DNA from: Pseudoalteromonas luteoviolacea B = ATCC 29581
GTDB taxonomy: Bacteria; Pseudomonadota; Gammaproteobacteria; Enterobacterales; Alteromonadaceae
Assembly: GCA_000333235.1 (NCBI GenBank)
Contig: CAPN01000034.1
Coordinates: 121,563 to 185,562 of the forward strand
DNA length: 64,000 nucleotides
Direction of reading: 5' to 3'
Part shown: positions 38,262-47,403 of the stretch, piece after piece
How positions within the stretch are numbered: the first letter of the stretch is position 1
Layout: every line of letters starts with the position of its first letter
Notes under the pieces: generated by a model
What the model was told of the DNA's origin: nothing
The model's input: only the letters and a program-made list of their open reading frames with translations
Database searches by the model: none
Program-made: the position numbers and the translations under genes

Positions 38262-38319
38262 AGCAGACTCTCTTTCAATATGGTACTTCACCGTCTTGAA
38301 TGCTATCATTGCCCCAATT

Positions 38320-38335
38320 AGATGTATAGCCGTCT
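38320..38335. promoter_or_regulatory. Candidate MetJ operator between mtnE and mtnB
   Basis: Two adjacent octamers, AGATGTAT (6 of 8) and AGCCGTCT (7 of 8), match the met-box consensus AGACGTCT in tandem, the arrangement MetJ dimers need. They lie in the divergent gap between mtnE and mtnB, near where both promoters should be. A MetJ gene is not in the window. Confidence 0.6.
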
Positions 38336-38453
38336 ATACCAAGCATACTTCAAGATTGGGTATAAACAACCTAATTAAGGAATACGTTCAACTTCCTGTT
38401 CCACATTATGTGGTTTGGTATGGCTATCAAAGCTCAATTAAAGGTAACACAAG

Positions 38454-39068
38454 ATGCACAATGATGCTGCGAAAGCAGCACTCATCGACGCAGGTCGTTG
38501 GGTGTCTGAGAAAGGCTGGGTTCCTGCAACGGGTGGTAATTTTTCGATGCGCACAGATCAAGGCTTCGTTGTCACAGCCAGCGGCCACGACAAAGGCCAA
38601 CTTTGCCCCGAGCACTTTCTTGAATTGTCTGAGTCAGGTGAAATAATCGCCGGTTTAGGAAAGCCTTCTGCCGAAACTCAATTACACCTTAAACTGTATG
38701 AGTTGCAACCAAACACGCAATGTATTCTACATACCCATTCTGTTGCAGCAACGGTGCTTTCTCGGTTTATCCAAGACGATGTTTTTTCTGTAACTGGCTA
38801 TGAAATGCAAAAGTCACTCTCTGGGGTAACCACGCATTTAGCACCGCTCAACATCGCTATTTTTGATAATGACCAAGACATTCCTCGATTAGCCGAGCGA
38901 GTTGCCGCGCATCACCTTAATACGCCAGTCGTGCATGGCGTGCTGATCCGAGGCCACGGCTTATATGCAATGGGAAATTCACCGTTTGAAACCCGTCGTC
39001 ATATCGAAGGATTAGAGTTTTTGTTTGCGTGCGAATTAGAACGCATTAAATTAGAGGGCACACGATGA
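38454..39068 (+). CDS. mtnB: Methylthioribulose-1-phosphate dehydratase
   Basis: 204 residues. Class II aldolase-like fold: GRWVSEKGWVPATGGNFSMR, VTASGHDKGQLCPEHFLEL, the metal-binding HTHSVAATVLSRF (His-x-His) and GVLIRGHGLYAMG (third His). It dehydrates 5-methylthioribulose-1-phosphate. AAAGG lies 10 nt before the ATG. It overlaps mtnC by 4 nt (ATGA), and mtnC overlaps mtnD likewise, so the three are translationally coupled. The gap to mtnE carries the met-box pair. Confidence 0.97.
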   Translation: MHNDAAKAALIDAGRWVSEKGWVPATGGNFSMRTDQGFVVTASGHDKGQLCPEHFLELSESGEIIAGLGKPSAETQLHLKLYELQPNTQCILHTHSVAATVLSRFIQDDVFSVTGYEMQKSLSGVTTHLAPLNIAIFDNDQDIPRLAERVAAHHLNTPVVHGVLIRGHGLYAMGNSPFETRRHIEGLEFLFACELERIKLEGTR

Positions 39069-39751
39069 TTAAAGCCATCCTGACCGACATTGAAGGTACG
39101 ATCACCCGTATTACCTTTGTTAAAGACATTTTATTTCCGTATGCTGCTAGCCGTCTTCCTAGTTTTGTGCGCGAAAACCACACTGAACCTGCCGTTGCGG
39201 AGCAAATCGCCGCTGTGCGCCAAGAGCTAAACCAGCCCAATGCTACACTCGATGAAGTGATCGAACTGCTACTGACTTGGATTGCTGAAGATAAAAAAAT
39301 CACGCCGCTAAAACAGTTGCAAGGCCTCATTTGGCAAACGGGCTATGAGCAAGGTGATTTTACCGGTCACCTTTACCCTGATGCGATGACGTTTTTAAAT
39401 GCCATGGATGCACAAGATATCGCGCTGTATGTCTATTCGTCTGGTTCGGTTAAAGCGCAGCAACTGCTGTTTGCTTACTCTGACTTTGGGGATGTTCGTC
39501 CTCTATTTAAAAATTATTTTGACACTAAGGTCGGTGGTAAAAAAGAGCCACAGTCTTATCAGACTATTTTAACGCAACTGCCTTTTCATGCCCACGAAGT
39601 ACTGTTTTTAAGTGATATCGTCGAAGAACTTGATGCCGCAAAAGCTGCAGGATTGGCAACGTTACAGCTCTGGCGTGACCATCAAGCAAGCAGTGAGCAA
39701 CATCGTAAAATTAGTGATTTTGAGCAATTTGATAGCGAGTATTTAGCATGA
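39065..39751 (+). CDS. mtnC: Enolase-phosphatase E1
   Basis: 228 residues. HAD-superfamily phosphatase: the nucleophile motif LTDIEGTITRITFVKDILFP at the N terminus (Asp8 and Glu10), VYSSGSVKAQQLLF (motif II), the conserved Lys in TKVGGKKEPQSY and FLSDIVEELDAAKAAG (motif III/IV acids). It enolises and then dephosphorylates 2,3-diketo-5-methylthiopentyl-1-phosphate, making the substrate of MtnD. Overlaps its neighbours on both sides by 4 nt. Confidence 0.97.
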   Translation: MIKAILTDIEGTITRITFVKDILFPYAASRLPSFVRENHTEPAVAEQIAAVRQELNQPNATLDEVIELLLTWIAEDKKITPLKQLQGLIWQTGYEQGDFTGHLYPDAMTFLNAMDAQDIALYVYSSGSVKAQQLLFAYSDFGDVRPLFKNYFDTKVGGKKEPQSYQTILTQLPFHAHEVLFLSDIVEELDAAKAAGLATLQLWRDHQASSEQHRKISDFEQFDSEYLA

Positions 39752-40290
39752 ATAAATTGAATGTTTTCAGCGATAAAGACGCAAGTACCGTGGTACTTGA
39801 AAGCAACCAAGTTGAAGTAATACAAGCGGAGCTAGCAAAGCGTGGTGTGCGTTTTGAACAGTGGAAAGCAGGGGCTACTATCGATGCGACCACTAGCCAT
39901 GAAGCCATCGTAGCTGCCTATCAAGCCGATATCGCTCGCCTACAACAAGACGGCGGTTACCAAACTGTGGATGTGATTTCGCTAGCAAAAGGCAACCCGA
40001 ATGCCCCTGAGCTACGTAAAAAGTTTTTGTTTGAACACACACACAACGAAGATGAAGTGCGTTTTTTTGTAAAAGGACAGGGGTTATTTTGCCTCCACAT
40101 AGAAGAAGAAGTGATCCAGGTCTTATGTCAACGAGGTGATTTGATTTCAGTCCCGGCCTTCACCAAGCATTGGTTCGATATGGGAAGCGATCCAGAGTTT
40201 ACGGCAATCCGCTTATTCAATAATCAAGAGGGCTGGGTAGCCACGGCCACTGGCTCTGAGTTGGCAAACGCTTATCCCTTGCTTGATTGA
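39748..40290 (+). CDS. mtnD: Acireductone dioxygenase
   Basis: 180 residues. Cupin fold with metal ligands HTHNEDEVRFFVKGQG (two His and Glu) and FTKHWFDMG (third His). Depending on bound Fe or Ni it gives 4-methylthio-2-oxobutyrate (on-pathway) or a CO-releasing off-pathway product; the metal cannot be read from sequence. Last gene of mtnB-mtnC-mtnD. A GC-poor hairpin lies 63 nt after the stop, shared with the converging mtnA. Confidence 0.97.
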   Translation: MNKLNVFSDKDASTVVLESNQVEVIQAELAKRGVRFEQWKAGATIDATTSHEAIVAAYQADIARLQQDGGYQTVDVISLAKGNPNAPELRKKFLFEHTHNEDEVRFFVKGQGLFCLHIEEEVIQVLCQRGDLISVPAFTKHWFDMGSDPEFTAIRLFNNQEGWVATATGSELANAYPLLD

Positions 40291-40352
40291 TACCCTTGAT
40301 AACTTCACAGCGAGATTCGTAGGGTAAGAGGTATTTTACTGATTCGAAGACG

Positions 40353-40378
40353 GCAATAGCGAAAACGTTCGCTATTGC
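40353..40378. terminator. Hairpin between converging mtnD and mtnA
   Basis: Perfect 10-bp inverted repeat GCAATAGCGA / TCGCTATTGC around a 6-nt loop, with no real T run on either side. Position between two converging genes suggests a transcript 3' end; the missing T run leaves its strength open. Confidence 0.5.
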
Positions 40379-40394
40379 TGACTTCATGATAACG

Positions 40395-41420
40395 TTAACG
40401 CAACCGGGTAAAAACACCACCAGCAACGGCTGCGCCATCATAGACGCCAGTATCTAACACCCAACCAGTTACTAACTCTGCTGGCGTAACATCAAATGCT
40501 GGATTAAAAACATTCGCATCGTTTGGTGCCCATTGGCATGAACCGAAGCTCCCACTCACCCCTGTCACTTCTTTGGGATTTCGCTCTTCAATCGGGATCG
40601 CTTTGCCATGTGGGCAAGCTTCATCTAACGTTGTGATTGGCGCAACAACGTAGAACGGGATGTTGTGGTGCTTCGCAAGTACGGCGAGGTTGTATGTGCC
40701 CACTTTATTTGCGAAATCACCATTTGCCGCGATACGATCAGCTCCGACAAAAACTTTATCTACCTTACCTGCTGCCATTAAGCTTGCTGCCATGTTATCG
40801 CAGATCAAAGTATATGGGATTGACCAACTCGCTAATTCGTACGCAGTAAGTCGCCCCCCTTGCAATAGCGGTCTGGTTTCATCTACCCAAACATGAATGC
40901 CTTTATTCGCCACATGTGCTTGGTGTATGACACCAAGTGCGGTACCAATTCCTGCCGTTGCAAGGGCTCCAGTATTGCAGTGAGTAAGCACATTATCACC
41001 CTCTTTGACCAACTCCGCGCCAAAATTAGCCATGCGTTCGCAAAGTGCAACGTCTTCTTCAAACAAGGATTCAGCGGACGTCACAATCGCATCTGCCCAT
41101 TGCGATTCTTTAAGTGCGCGACGTAATTTAGCCATACAATGCATTAAGTTGACAGCTGTCGGTCTCGTTGCCTCAAGATCATCAATTGCACTTGCAAGTT
41201 CATGCTTAGTAGCACCTTGTTCAGCTAAATACGCTACTAGCAAAGTGGCAGCTAAACCTATTAGCGGCGCACCTCGTACTTTAAGGGTTAAGATCAGCTC
41301 CGCCATTTGCTCAACAGAGCGGCATTCATGCCACACTTCTTTATGCGGTAAAAGGTATTGATCCAACACATACACTACCCCATGTTGAAATTTTAAGCTG
41401 CGTGCGACAAGTTCTTTCAT
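40395..41420 (-). CDS. mtnA: Methylthioribose-1-phosphate isomerase
   Basis: 341 residues from the ATG at 41420 (GAGG 7 nt upstream; a frame from 41432 adds four residues). eIF2B-alpha-like fold: [38 protein letters not shown] with the catalytic Cys, the [18 protein letters not shown] strand and [20 protein letters not shown] with the catalytic Asp. It converts methylthioribose-1-phosphate to the ribulose form, linking MtnK with MtnB. Divergent from mtnK across a 118-nt gap that contains the triple met-box array; likely co-regulated with mtnK. Confidence 0.97.
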   Translation of the reverse strand: MKELVARSLKFQHGVVYVLDQYLLPHKEVWHECRSVEQMAELILTLKVRGAPLIGLAATLLVAYLAEQGATKHELASAIDDLEATRPTAVNLMHCMAKLRRALKESQWADAIVTSAESLFEEDVALCERMANFGAELVKEGDNVLTHCNTGALATAGIGTALGVIHQAHVANKGIHVWVDETRPLLQGGRLTAYELASWSIPYTLICDNMAASLMAAGKVDKVFVGADRIAANGDFANKVGTYNLAVLAKHHNIPFYVVAPITTLDEACPHGKAIPIEERNPKEVTGVSGSFGSCQWAPNDANVFNPAFDVTPAELVTGWVLDTGVYDGAAVAGGVFTRLR

Positions 41421-41468
41421 GACTAACCTCATTGAATCTAAGCGTGGCTATTTTACCTAAAGAAACCA

Positions 41469-41492
41469 AGATGTGTAGACATCCAAACGTAT
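41469..41492. promoter_or_regulatory. Candidate MetJ operator between mtnA and mtnK (three tandem met boxes)
   Basis: Three contiguous octamers, AGATGTGT, AGACATCC and AAACGTAT, each match AGACGTCT at 6 of 8 positions and are in perfect 8-nt register. They sit midway in the divergent gap; a -10-like TAAAAT for mtnA (41455-41450) and TATATT for mtnK (41508-41513) lie on either side, so bound MetJ could cover both promoters. Confidence 0.7.
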
Positions 41493-41538
41493 AAAAATAT
41501 AGAATGCTATATTCTGTACATTTCTAAAGGTAGCGATC

Positions 41539-42741
41539 ATGACTGAATACATCGCATTTGATAGCGAAAAAGCGCTCGATTATGTGAAAGAAATTGGTGG
41601 ATTCTTTGCAAATGACGCGGTTTTGACGTGTTATGAATTTGGAGATGGTAATCTCAACTTAGTCTTTCGCGTTGCAGATGAAAAAGGGCACAGCATTATT
41701 TTAAAGCAAGCCCTACCCTATGCACGTTGCGTCGGTGAAAGCTGGCCATTAACGCTCGACCGCGCGCGAATTGAAGCAGGGGTATTACAAAAACATGGCG
41801 CGGTTTGCAGCGATCATACTGTAAAAGTGTTGCATCAAAACCGCGAATTAGCCGTGACCATTTTAGAAGATCTTGGCTATTTACGTATTCTACGTAGCGA
41901 ACTTAATGACGCAAAAACGTTTCCTCTTCTTGGTAAGGACGTTGCCACGTATTTAGCTACCACTGCATTTTATTTTTCTGATTTCTATTTAGAACCAGCA
42001 CAAAAAAAAGCATTAATCGTTGAATTTACCAATCCTGAGCTATGCGCTATCACCGAAGATTTGTTTTTTGACGATCCCTATCGTGTATGCGAGCGTAATA
42101 GTTATCCTGAAGAGCTTCACGCTGAAGTCAGTAAGTTGCAATCCAACAATGCGTTAAAACTGGCTGTGGCGAAACTAAAAGCACGCTTTTTCTCTTCACC
42201 ACAAACCCTGCTACATGGTGATGTTCACACGGGCAGCATTTTTGTCGATGAAAAAACCACGAAGCTCATTGATCCTGAATTTGGCTTTTTTGGCCCTGTT
42301 GGTTTTGATCTAGGATCGTTCATTGGTAATTTACTACTCAATTACGTCGCACAAAACGGGCGAATTAACCAGATCCCAAAACGTCGTGATATACACACTT
42401 ACTTACTTGCCACCATACAAACGACTTTAGCGACATTCGAATCCAGTTTTTTAAACTTAGCCAAGCAACATACACAAGATCAATCGCTGCAAAGTAAAGG
42501 TTACGCCGAACACTTTGTTCAAGGAGTGCTTCGTGATGCGATCGGTTACTGTGGAACAGAGCTAGTTCGTCGCACAATTGGGCTTGCTCACGTTGCCGAC
42601 ATTGATGGTATCGAAGAACAAAACAAACGATTAAATGCCCAGACTCAAGCACTTTTCCTTGGCCAACATTTAATCCTAAATGCTCATAGCGTGGACACCA
42701 AAGAAGACTTTTATCAGTTGTTGTTGAGTGCGTTGCTTTAA
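41539..42741 (+). CDS. mtnK: 5-Methylthioribose kinase
   Basis: 400 residues. Protein-kinase-like fold: GDGNLNLVFRVADEKGHSIILKQALPYARCVGESWPL (P loop and ATP lysine), catalytic loop TLLHGDVHTGSIFVD, and the metal-binding LIDPEFGFFGPVGFDLG. It phosphorylates methylthioribose to feed MtnA. Its presence means the nucleoside is first hydrolysed by MtnN (not in this window), not phosphorolysed by MtnP. It lies divergent from mtnA with the met-box array between them and ends at a bidirectional terminator. Confidence 0.97.
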   Translation: MTEYIAFDSEKALDYVKEIGGFFANDAVLTCYEFGDGNLNLVFRVADEKGHSIILKQALPYARCVGESWPLTLDRARIEAGVLQKHGAVCSDHTVKVLHQNRELAVTILEDLGYLRILRSELNDAKTFPLLGKDVATYLATTAFYFSDFYLEPAQKKALIVEFTNPELCAITEDLFFDDPYRVCERNSYPEELHAEVSKLQSNNALKLAVAKLKARFFSSPQTLLHGDVHTGSIFVDEKTTKLIDPEFGFFGPVGFDLGSFIGNLLLNYVAQNGRINQIPKRRDIHTYLLATIQTTLATFESSFLNLAKQHTQDQSLQSKGYAEHFVQGVLRDAIGYCGTELVRRTIGLAHVADIDGIEEQNKRLNAQTQALFLGQHLILNAHSVDTKEDFYQLLLSALL

Positions 42742-42750
42742 CACAAAACA

Positions 42751-42774
42751 AAAAGGCAGCCTAGGCTGCCTTTT
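42751..42774. terminator. Bidirectional terminator between mtnK and the DUF885 gene
   Basis: Perfect inverted repeat AAAAGGCAGC / GCTGCCTTTT around CTAG, between two converging genes. Confidence 0.9.
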
Positions 42775-42791
42775 AACTAAGTAAAAATCGC

Positions 42792-44552
42792 TCAATTTTG
42801 ACTTTGTTTCGTTTCTCGAATGTATTTACGTACTTGTTTTTCCAACACAAATAAGGGAACCGAGCCGTGACGTAAGATCTGATGATGAAATTCACGAATG
42901 TCAAAGGCTTCTCCTAATTCCGCTTGCGCTTCTTGTCGCAAAGCCTTGATTGTCAATTCTCCTATCTTGTATGACAATGCTTGCCCTGGCCAAGAAATAT
43001 AGCGGTCGGTTTCTGTTTTAACATTGTGCAATGACAGTGCCGTGTTATCAGCCATAAATTGCATAGCTTTGTCTCGGCTCCAACCGAACAGGTGCATGCC
43101 GGTATCAACAACCAAACGAGCTGCTCGCCACATTTCATAGGTTAAACGTCCAAAGCGGCTGTAGGGATCTTGATAAAAGCCCATTTCTATACCCAAAAAC
43201 TCTGAATACAACCCCCATCCTTCACCAAACGCTGAAATATAAGAATGACGACGATAATCAGGTAAATAATCAAGCTCTGAATTGAGCGCGATTTGTAAAT
43301 GATGGCCTGGCACCGCCTCATGTAATGTTAACGCCTCTAAAACATATAAAGGACGTTTATCAAGCGCATAAGTGTTCACCCAATAATAGCCGGCCTCGGT
43401 ATCTTTGCTTGCGCCTGCATAGCGCCCTGTGGTGTATTTCGGTGCAATACTCTCCGGAACCGGTGCTACGCCATATGGGCGACGCGGCAGAGTATGAAAC
43501 AATTTAGGTAGTTGAGCGTCAGCCTTTTTCGCAATATATGACGCTTCTTTTAACAGTGCTTCCGGTGTTTTTGCGTAAAACTGAGGGTCCGTACGCAGAA
43601 ATTGGACAAACTCTGCAAATGAACCTTCAAAGCCCACTTCTGTGATAATTGCTTCCATTTCACTACGGATCCGTGCAACTTCTTGTAAACCAAGTTCATG
43701 GATCGCCTCAGGTGTCATTGAGGTTGTCGTGTAATGCGCTGCTCTATTGGCATAAAACGCTTTACCGTTTGGTACACTCGAAATACCTATCGCTTCTCGC
43801 GCTGCAGGGCGATATTCATCGACAAAGAAACGCAAATAATTTGCATACGCAGGGATCACCTCATTGTGCAAAATTGCTTTCGCTTGTGCTTGGTATTCAC
43901 TCAATTCAGCGTCTGTTACGAACGCCCCTTTTTGGGTAAAAGGTTGATAAAATGCTGATTTAGTCACATCATCAACAAGATACGCTTGGATTGAATCTTC
44001 ATAGCCGACCAATACTGCTTGTGGTTGAGTAAACCCAACTTTCATCCCTTCTCGCATCCACGCTATATTTTGGGCAAAAAAACGGGGGACTTGCGCTAAA
44101 CGCTTGAGATAGAGTTCATAACCAGACTTTTTCGAAAAATCATGCTGATTAATCATAAAAGACAGCGAAGAATGAAACCCATATTCTGAGGTCAGTGGCA
44201 TCAAGTGATTGTTATAACGATATTCATCTACGTTGTTTTGCACTTGAGCGCGCAAAATCGTTAAGTTAATTTGATTTTCTTCACTCAATTTTGCCATGTC
44301 TATGGCATCAAATTGTGTAAGAAACTCTTCTCGTGTTTGTGCTTCAAGCGCTAATTGCTGTGCACTGAGGTTCGGTAATAAATACGGCGCAGTGACATCA
44401 TCACGTTGGTAGGGATCATTACTCAAGCGAAATTGCATGACTTGCTCAGCCAATTGCGTGAATTGTTGATTATGATCGACTTGAGTAAGCTGACAGGAGC
44501 TTAGCGATAACGCGACAACCACCGCGCTTAAAGGTTTGAAAAGGTGTTTCAC
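42792..44552 (-). CDS. DUF885 family lipoprotein, probable metallopeptidase
   Basis: 586 residues. Lipoprotein signal with lipobox LSSC (Cys20). The mature part shows the DUF885 pattern: PLTSEYGFHSSLSFMINQHDF, the YLVDDVTKSAFYQPF region and the zinc-site-like ALTLHEAVPGHHLQIAL (about residue 400), followed by YISAFGEGWGLYSEFLGIEMG and RAARLVVDTGMHLFGWSRDKA. DUF885 proteins are zinc peptidase-like with an HExxxHH motif and a downstream Glu (GEGW), usually of unknown substrate, often anchored to the outer membrane. Stands alone; converges on mtnK. Confidence 0.9.
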   Translation of the reverse strand: MKHLFKPLSAVVVALSLSSCQLTQVDHNQQFTQLAEQVMQFRLSNDPYQRDDVTAPYLLPNLSAQQLALEAQTREEFLTQFDAIDMAKLSEENQINLTILRAQVQNNVDEYRYNNHLMPLTSEYGFHSSLSFMINQHDFSKKSGYELYLKRLAQVPRFFAQNIAWMREGMKVGFTQPQAVLVGYEDSIQAYLVDDVTKSAFYQPFTQKGAFVTDAELSEYQAQAKAILHNEVIPAYANYLRFFVDEYRPAAREAIGISSVPNGKAFYANRAAHYTTTSMTPEAIHELGLQEVARIRSEMEAIITEVGFEGSFAEFVQFLRTDPQFYAKTPEALLKEASYIAKKADAQLPKLFHTLPRRPYGVAPVPESIAPKYTTGRYAGASKDTEAGYYWVNTYALDKRPLYVLEALTLHEAVPGHHLQIALNSELDYLPDYRRHSYISAFGEGWGLYSEFLGIEMGFYQDPYSRFGRLTYEMWRAARLVVDTGMHLFGWSRDKAMQFMADNTALSLHNVKTETDRYISWPGQALSYKIGELTIKALRQEAQAELGEAFDIREFHHQILRHGSVPLFVLEKQVRKYIRETKQSQN

Positions 44553-44905
44553 GGCATATTCTCTTTTTTATGATTAGCCGCACCATAGCGAAGGGACAAG
44601 ACTTGGTGCAAGCAAATTCGACTAGCAAACAAACTAACGCGATTAAAGTTCCGCCAACACAGGAATAATTGCTGAGATTTTCAGCACATAGAGGTAAACA
44701 TGTAAATTTTTTATTTCAAAAGACGTTTTTTTCCTTTTAAATAGACAAAATACCGATTAAGGTAGCGCTCACCGTGCTAGGAAATGCACGAATACTGATT
44801 CGAGCAAATAAATGGGGCTCTTCTGACACAGTGACCAGCAAGGAGCTACAAAGTGGTTTTCAATGCTTTTTGTTGATATTTTGTAAATAGGTTGCAGTAG
44901 TACCG
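44553..44905. other. Intergenic region between DUF885 gene and degenerate GGDEF gene
   Basis: 353 nt, AT-rich, between divergent genes. It must contain both promoters. I see no RNA gene, riboswitch, repeat or credible small protein in it. Confidence 0.4.
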
Positions 44906-45907
44906 ATGATGTTCCATGACTCAATGAATGTAGCTCAAGATAAAATGACCCGAGTGTGTCTCTTTCTTGAACAACACAAACTTCCTCCTACGCCACTGAA
45001 TTATCATGTTGCCTATACGTATGTGGGTAAAAACTTACCAGTTTTGAATCAAACGATCGACAAAGCCATCATCCGCCAAGAGCGTATTGATAGCGTGTTT
45101 CTAGAACATTTGTATTTCGAGCATTTAAACCCCGGACACAAACAAGAAACAGCGATGTTAAAAAACGTCGACTCAGTAATCTCGTCACTGGCTTGTGCCG
45201 CAGATGCCTCGCAAGCCACAGTGACCCATTTTGTCCAGCACATCAATCAATGCGTGCACAGTTTAGATGAACATAATATTCAAAAAACCAAATTAGCTCT
45301 AGATGAACTCGCTAAACACACCCAAGCACTACTTGAACAGCACATTAAATTCAAAGACGAATTGAATAAAACCAAGCAATTACACCAAAAATCGCTCAAG
45401 CAGCTCAACGAGTTACGCAAACTACACATGATCGACACCCATACGGGTTTGTATAAGCGCCATTATTTAAACCAACAAACCCAATTATGGATTAACCAAG
45501 AAAAAGCCCTGTGTGCTATTGCTATTGCAGTTGAAAACTTGGATGACTTTACCCAACATTATGGTGATACTGTTGGAGAAGTTGTGCTAAATAAAGTGGC
45601 AAAGCAGATCCACAAGTACGTTAAGGACAGCGGTTTACCCGGTCGTACAGGGGTGAATGAATTCACGGTATTGTTAGCAGACATCGAACCTGATACTGCT
45701 AACATCATTGCCGAAAAAGTACGTAATGGCGTTGAGAAGCTTAAATTTGTCAGCTCAAAGAATGCGATTAATTTACCGGCCATTAAAGTGTCCCTCGGTA
45801 TCGCAAAACATCATTCTAAGCAAGATTTTAACGCACTCGCGAAACAAGCTTCCTACGCAGCCCATAAAGCGATTTCTCTCGGACAGAGTTGTTACATCAG
45901 TAAATAA
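44906..45907 (+). CDS. GGDEF-domain protein with degenerate active site
   Basis: 333 residues, soluble. The N-terminal region (FLEQHKLPPTPLNYHVAYTYVGKNLPVLNQTID) is homologous to that of the cyclase at 29014, so the two are paralogues. A long coiled segment (about 115-175) leads into a GGDEF fold (DTHTGLYKRHYLN, then IAIAVENLDDFTQHYGDTVGE), but the signature GG[D/E]EF is replaced by GVNEF (Gly249-Phe253) and the metal-binding Asp of the D-x-D-x-F-K motif is altered to VENLDDF. It should not make c-di-GMP. No RxxD site is present, so it may instead be a protein-interaction module. Three ATGs cluster at the start; the first is given. Confidence 0.85.
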   Translation: MMFHDSMNVAQDKMTRVCLFLEQHKLPPTPLNYHVAYTYVGKNLPVLNQTIDKAIIRQERIDSVFLEHLYFEHLNPGHKQETAMLKNVDSVISSLACAADASQATVTHFVQHINQCVHSLDEHNIQKTKLALDELAKHTQALLEQHIKFKDELNKTKQLHQKSLKQLNELRKLHMIDTHTGLYKRHYLNQQTQLWINQEKALCAIAIAVENLDDFTQHYGDTVGEVVLNKVAKQIHKYVKDSGLPGRTGVNEFTVLLADIEPDTANIIAEKVRNGVEKLKFVSSKNAINLPAIKVSLGIAKHHSKQDFNALAKQASYAAHKAISLGQSCYISK

Positions 45908-46025
45908 CGTCAAATAAAGTCTCTCATCAAGCTCACTTACCATTCGACTTTCGGTATCATCAATTGCGCCAAGGCCTTAGGATAAAGTACACTATGGCTA
46001 AACGCCCATATACAAAGAAATCCTC

Positions 46026-46781
46026 ATGACAGAAAAGCAAAACGATACCACCCACTTTGGTTATAAAACCGTTGCGGCCGATGAAAAAGCCGGCTTAGTA
46101 GCAAATGTGTTCCATTCTGTAGCCGCGAAATACGATATAATGAACGACATGATGTCAATGGGGATCCATCGTTTGTGGAAACGTCAAACTATTGCGAGCT
46201 CAGGCGTGAGAGCGGGTCATAGTGTTTTAGACTTAGCGGGTGGTACAGGGGATTTAACCGCTAAGTTTAGCGAATTAGTGGGTGAAAATGGTAAAGTCGT
46301 TTTAGGCGACATTAACGACTCAATGCTTAAAGTCGGCCGTGAAAAACTGCGCAATCGAGGATTAGTCAGTAACATTGAATACATCCAAATGAATGCTGAA
46401 GCGCTGCCATTTCCAGACAATACCTTTGATGTCATCACGATAGCATTTGGGCTTCGAAACGTAACCGATAAAGACAAAGCGCTTCGCTCAATGTTTCGCG
46501 TTTTAAAGCCGGGTGGTCGTTTATTAGTACTCGAATTTTCAAAACCTGAGCACGAAGCACTGTCTAAAGCCTATGATTTTTATTCATTCAATATTTTGCC
46601 GACAATGGGGCAATTGATTGCCAATGATGCAGAATCGTATCGCTATTTAGCTGAGTCTATTCGCATGCACCCTGATCAAGATACACTAAAAGGGATGATG
46701 CTCGAGGCCGGTTTTGAACAAGTGACCTATCAAAATATGACTGGGGGAATTGTTGCCCTGCACCGCGGATTCAAATATTAA
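46026..46781 (+). CDS. ubiE: Ubiquinone/menaquinone C-methyltransferase UbiE
   Basis: 251 residues, the E. coli length. SAM-binding motif [16 protein letters not shown] (about 66-80), [39 protein letters not shown] and the C-terminal [15 protein letters not shown] are diagnostic. It carries out the C-methylation in ubiquinone and menaquinone synthesis at the membrane. First gene of ubiE-ubiJ-ubiB, which then runs into tatABC, the same order as in E. coli. Confidence 0.99.
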   Translation: MTEKQNDTTHFGYKTVAADEKAGLVANVFHSVAAKYDIMNDMMSMGIHRLWKRQTIASSGVRAGHSVLDLAGGTGDLTAKFSELVGENGKVVLGDINDSMLKVGREKLRNRGLVSNIEYIQMNAEALPFPDNTFDVITIAFGLRNVTDKDKALRSMFRVLKPGGRLLVLEFSKPEHEALSKAYDFYSFNILPTMGQLIANDAESYRYLAESIRMHPDQDTLKGMMLEAGFEQVTYQNMTGGIVALHRGFKY

Positions 46782-46791
46782 GGCGAGTGTG

Positions 46792-47400
46792 ATGCTGCCA
46801 ACGTTTTTAGGGGCGCTAGTTGAGCAAGCGCTAAATCAAATAGTGTGCTTATCACCCAAATTGCGCCATGCTTTAGCGCCACTTAAGCTTAAAACACTGG
46901 TAATACACATTCGTGATTGGCAGCAACAAATCGGGCTTGTTTATAGCGGTAAGCATTTTCATTTATTTCTTAATTATCAAGAAAAAGGGGACTGTTGGGT
47001 CAGTGCTGATTTTAATACTCTAACCAGTTTGCAAGACCCCAGTCGCTTAACTCAATTGATCCGACAAAATAAACTCGATCTTGAAGGCGATATTCACCTT
47101 GCACAAGGGTTTAGTAACGCTTTTTCTGAATTAGAGATTGACTGGGCTGAGCACATTTCAACTTATTTAGGCGATGCACCAGCTCAACAGCTAATTGATT
47201 CGCTTAATGCAACGTCTATTAGAGCAAAGCACCACGCACAGACTTTATCGGCGATGGCCTCACAGCTATGCCAAGACGAATTACGCATTACAATCCATCC
47301 GCTTGAGTTAAGTCAATTTACCGCACATACCCGTGAACTTACACATCGTGTTAATAGTTTAGAACAGCGCATCAATGCCCTGCTCAACATAAAGGAGTAA
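46792..47400 (+). CDS. ubiJ: Ubiquinone biosynthesis accessory factor UbiJ
   Basis: 202 residues from the ATG at 46792 (AAGGCGAG upstream). The N-terminal SCP2-like domain (about 15-115: LKTLVIHIRDWQQQIGLVYSG, LEGDIHLAQGFSNAFSELEID) binds lipids; the C-terminal 60 residues end in a coiled segment (FTAHTRELTHRVNSLEQRIN). UbiJ helps the ubiquinone-making complex hold its lipid intermediates in the cytosol. It starts 10 nt after ubiE and ends 3 nt before ubiB. Confidence 0.93.
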   Translation: MLPTFLGALVEQALNQIVCLSPKLRHALAPLKLKTLVIHIRDWQQQIGLVYSGKHFHLFLNYQEKGDCWVSADFNTLTSLQDPSRLTQLIRQNKLDLEGDIHLAQGFSNAFSELEIDWAEHISTYLGDAPAQQLIDSLNATSIRAKHHAQTLSAMASQLCQDELRITIHPLELSQFTAHTRELTHRVNSLEQRINALLNIKE

Positions 47401-47403
47401 CGC

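Noticed and set aside
38408..38464. 18-codon upstream frame overlapping the mtnB start
   Set aside because: No ribosome-binding site and no run of regulatory codons; likely chance. A methionine-related leader peptide would be expected to carry Met codons in a row.
42365..42751. 128-codon minus-strand frame opposite mtnK
   Set aside because: Fully antisense to the conserved MtnK C terminus, without a ribosome-binding site or family features.
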